From Flavobacteriaceae bacterium (lineage in GTDB: Bacteria; Bacteroidota; Bacteroidia; Flavobacteriales; Flavobacteriaceae): a stretch of DNA of 64,000 bases. The position numbers were made by a program, and so were the translations under genes. The stretch covers positions 124,001 through 188,000 of the forward strand of contig JAIXYI010000036.1 of NCBI GenBank assembly GCA_027490305.1, written 5' to 3'. This document shows positions 62,747 to 64,000 of the stretch, one piece after another. The notes under the pieces are model-generated. The model was not told the DNA's origin, did no database searches, and saw only the letters and a program-made list of their open reading frames with translations. Numbering within the stretch: the first letter of the stretch is position 1; every line of letters starts with the position of its first letter.

Positions 62747-63768
62747 TGATGAAACGCCTATTGTATCTCGGGTATTATGCCAAAGAGCTTGATCGCGTCA
62801 AGTTCAGGAAATTCATTAACCATGTTTCGACATATGACCGTATCCCGAAATGGAAGCTGTTTGCGGATATGATCACTTCGTCTCTGCGATATAATATCTC
62901 GTTCAACGAATATTTCCTATTTCACTTTTACAAAAGCGACCATAAACTGCGGTCTACTTACGCTGGAACCGGTTTTATGTATGAATACCAGCTCGCGATG
63001 AACCCAAAGTCAAAGCGGCACGTACTGGAAGACAAACTGGCTTTCCTCAGAGAGTTCAAAGATTTTGTGATTCACGATTATGCCTCGCTTGTCGATATGC
63101 GGCACGACACGTCGATTGCAGCCCGTTTACTGGCTAATCCGTCCGGGAAAGTGGTGCTGAAAGGATCCGACGGGCAGTGCGGCCGTGGCATAGAGGTTAG
63201 GGAAAGCAAGGATTTTACGCCAGAGTCGCTGATTGAAAGACTTCAGGAAATCGGAAATGACTTTGTAGAGGAATTTGTCATGCAACACCATGACCTTAAC
63301 CGGCTTTCCTCTTCCGGACTCAACACCGTCCGTATCGTGACCCAGCTCAATGACCGCGACGAAGCCGATATCATTGGGGCACGGTTACGCATCACCGTTA
63401 ATTCGCCCGTCGATAATATGGCGGCAGGGAATATTGCGGCCCCCATCGATCCGGAAACGGGTGTGGTTATAGGCGGTGGCGTCTACAGTGATATCACCAA
63501 ACCCATAGAGGAAGTGCACCCAGTTACTGGCGTACCTATTGTTGGCTTCCACGTTCCGTTTTGGAAAGAAGCCGCCGAAATGGTGCGCAGGGCGGCACTC
63601 ATCGAGAAAGGCAATCGGTCAGTAGGCTGGGATGTCGCCATCACCAGCCGGGGTCCTGAGCTCATAGAGGGCAACCACGACTGGTGCAAATTGCTCTGGC
63701 AACTTCCCGTGCAAAAAGGACTAAAGAACATCTTACAACAATACCAAAAAACAGCACCCAATACATGA
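62746..63768 (+). CDS. Sugar-transfer-associated ATP-grasp protein
   Basis: A 340-aa ATP-grasp-like protein of the kind found in polysaccharide loci. The visible ATP-grasp parts are VVLKGSDGQCGRGIEV (the glycine-rich grasp), EEFVMQHHDLNRL, NTVRIVTQL and the metal-binding LIEGNHDWCKLLWQ near residue 310. It may ligate an amino acid or other carboxylate to a sugar. The start is either 62746 or the next codon at 62749. The ATP-grasp reaction is a family inference. Confidence 0.72.
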   Translation: MMKRLLYLGYYAKELDRVKFRKFINHVSTYDRIPKWKLFADMITSSLRYNISFNEYFLFHFYKSDHKLRSTYAGTGFMYEYQLAMNPKSKRHVLEDKLAFLREFKDFVIHDYASLVDMRHDTSIAARLLANPSGKVVLKGSDGQCGRGIEVRESKDFTPESLIERLQEIGNDFVEEFVMQHHDLNRLSSSGLNTVRIVTQLNDRDEADIIGARLRITVNSPVDNMAAGNIAAPIDPETGVVIGGGVYSDITKPIEEVHPVTGVPIVGFHVPFWKEAAEMVRRAALIEKGNRSVGWDVAITSRGPELIEGNHDWCKLLWQLPVQKGLKNILQQYQKTAPNT

Positions 63769-64000
63769 GGATACTAATCACCGGGGTCGGTGGACCTACA
63801 CCCAGGAGCTTTGCTATTTCATTGAAGAAATACAGTTTTTACAAGAGGTTCGAGCTCTTCGGGACGGATATCAATCCGCTGGCCGTTGGACTCTACCAAA
63901 ACGAACTGTTCAACGCCACTTTCGTAGTGCCTTCGGCTTCACATCCTGATTATTGGCCCGCCATGCGAGAACTTATCGCCGAAAACGGCATTGAACTCGC
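63765..64000 (+). CDS. CarB-like ATP-grasp protein (cut by the window end)
   Basis: The first 78 codons of a gene that continues past the window. It starts at an ATGA overlap with the previous stop and encodes a Rossmann-like N-terminal domain (MRILITGVGGPTPRSFAIS, LFGTDINPLAVGLYQ) as in carbamoyl-phosphate-synthase-like ATP-grasp ligases. The ATP-grasp core itself is not in view. It would be the second of two successive ATP-grasp genes. Confidence 0.65.
   Translation, partial: MRILITGVGGPTPRSFAISLKKYSFYKRFELFGTDINPLAVGLYQNELFNATFVVPSASHPDYWPAMRELIAENGIEL

Noticed and set aside
37722..64000. Recently acquired genomic island
   Set aside because: The locus has no integrase, transposase, tRNA or direct-repeat border in the window, and its codon and base use look like the flanks by eye. 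Transfer is possible but not shown.

Overview
The window looks like chromosome of a member of the Flavobacteriaceae (phylum Bacteroidota). The reasons are: TAnnTTTG promoter elements in front of many genes, almost no Shine-Dalgarno sequences, a C-terminal type IX secretion sorting domain on a protease, an ExbB-ExbD-ExbD-TonB-PstS-TPR cluster, a bacterial kynurenine pathway, and family members typical of flavobacteria throughout. I see no phage, insertion sequence, integrase or CRISPR array.

Layout. 0-8.2 kb: a forward housekeeping block, rsgA, dtd, two secreted DUF3857/transglutaminase-like proteins (plus the decayed tail of a third), a MazG-type pyrophosphohydrolase, aroA and queA. 8.2-11.3 kb: a small acidic protein, an XRE/S24 self-cleaving-type repressor with a palindromic operator, a 2H phosphoesterase-like protein, a frameshifted glycine-zipper lipoprotein and queE. 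11.3-17.1 kb: a reverse-strand energy-transduction operon, exbB, exbD, exbD, tonB, a small membrane protein, a PstS-like lipoprotein and a TPR protein. 17.5-25.4 kb: a DMT-family membrane protein, type II NADH dehydrogenase, kynurenine monooxygenase, DUF2256, penicillin-acylase-like protein, kynureninase and era. 25.4-33 kb: two methyltransferases, initiator tRNA-Met, a NUMOD4/HNH protein, a Bax-inhibitor-like protein, tRNA-Val, a serine hydrolase, two secreted metalloproteases and a YkgJ-type cysteine-cluster protein. 33-37.7 kb: a hairpin-forming repeat, the thrS-infC-rpmI-rplT translation operon (infC appears to start at ATA), a small conserved protein and recR.

37.7-64 kb (cut by the window end): one large forward surface-polysaccharide locus. 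It starts at a good promoter with a Wza-like export lipoprotein and a Wzc-like co-polymerase/tyrosine kinase. Nucleotide-sugar genes follow: a UDP-HexNAc 4-epimerase and a UDP-HexNAc dehydrogenase (predicted UDP-GalNAcA), a UDP-glucose dehydrogenase and a UDP-glucuronate epimerase (predicted UDP-GlcA/UDP-GalA), and RmlB. Next come an ABC flippase, acyltransferases, a nonulosonate module (SpsF-like cytidylyltransferase, sialyltransferase-like protein, NeuB-like synthase), an EpsG/Wzy-like polymerase, a fused GT2-cytidylyltransferase, four further glycan-building enzymes (three GT4 glycosyltransferases and a pyruvyltransferase-like protein), two NodB-like deacetylase paralogues, a PglC-type initiating transferase and two successive ATP-grasp proteins. 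The genes are packed with 1-17 nt overlaps, so they are probably translated in a coupled way. The inferred product is an acidic capsule or exopolysaccharide with uronic acids and a sialic-acid-like sugar.

The least ordinary points are the nonulosonate module with its GT-cytidylyltransferase fusion, the paired deacetylase paralogues, the tandem ATP-grasp genes at the end, the DUF3857 remnant, and a recurring promoter geometry (TAnnTTTG-N4-ATG) that predicts leaderless mRNAs.
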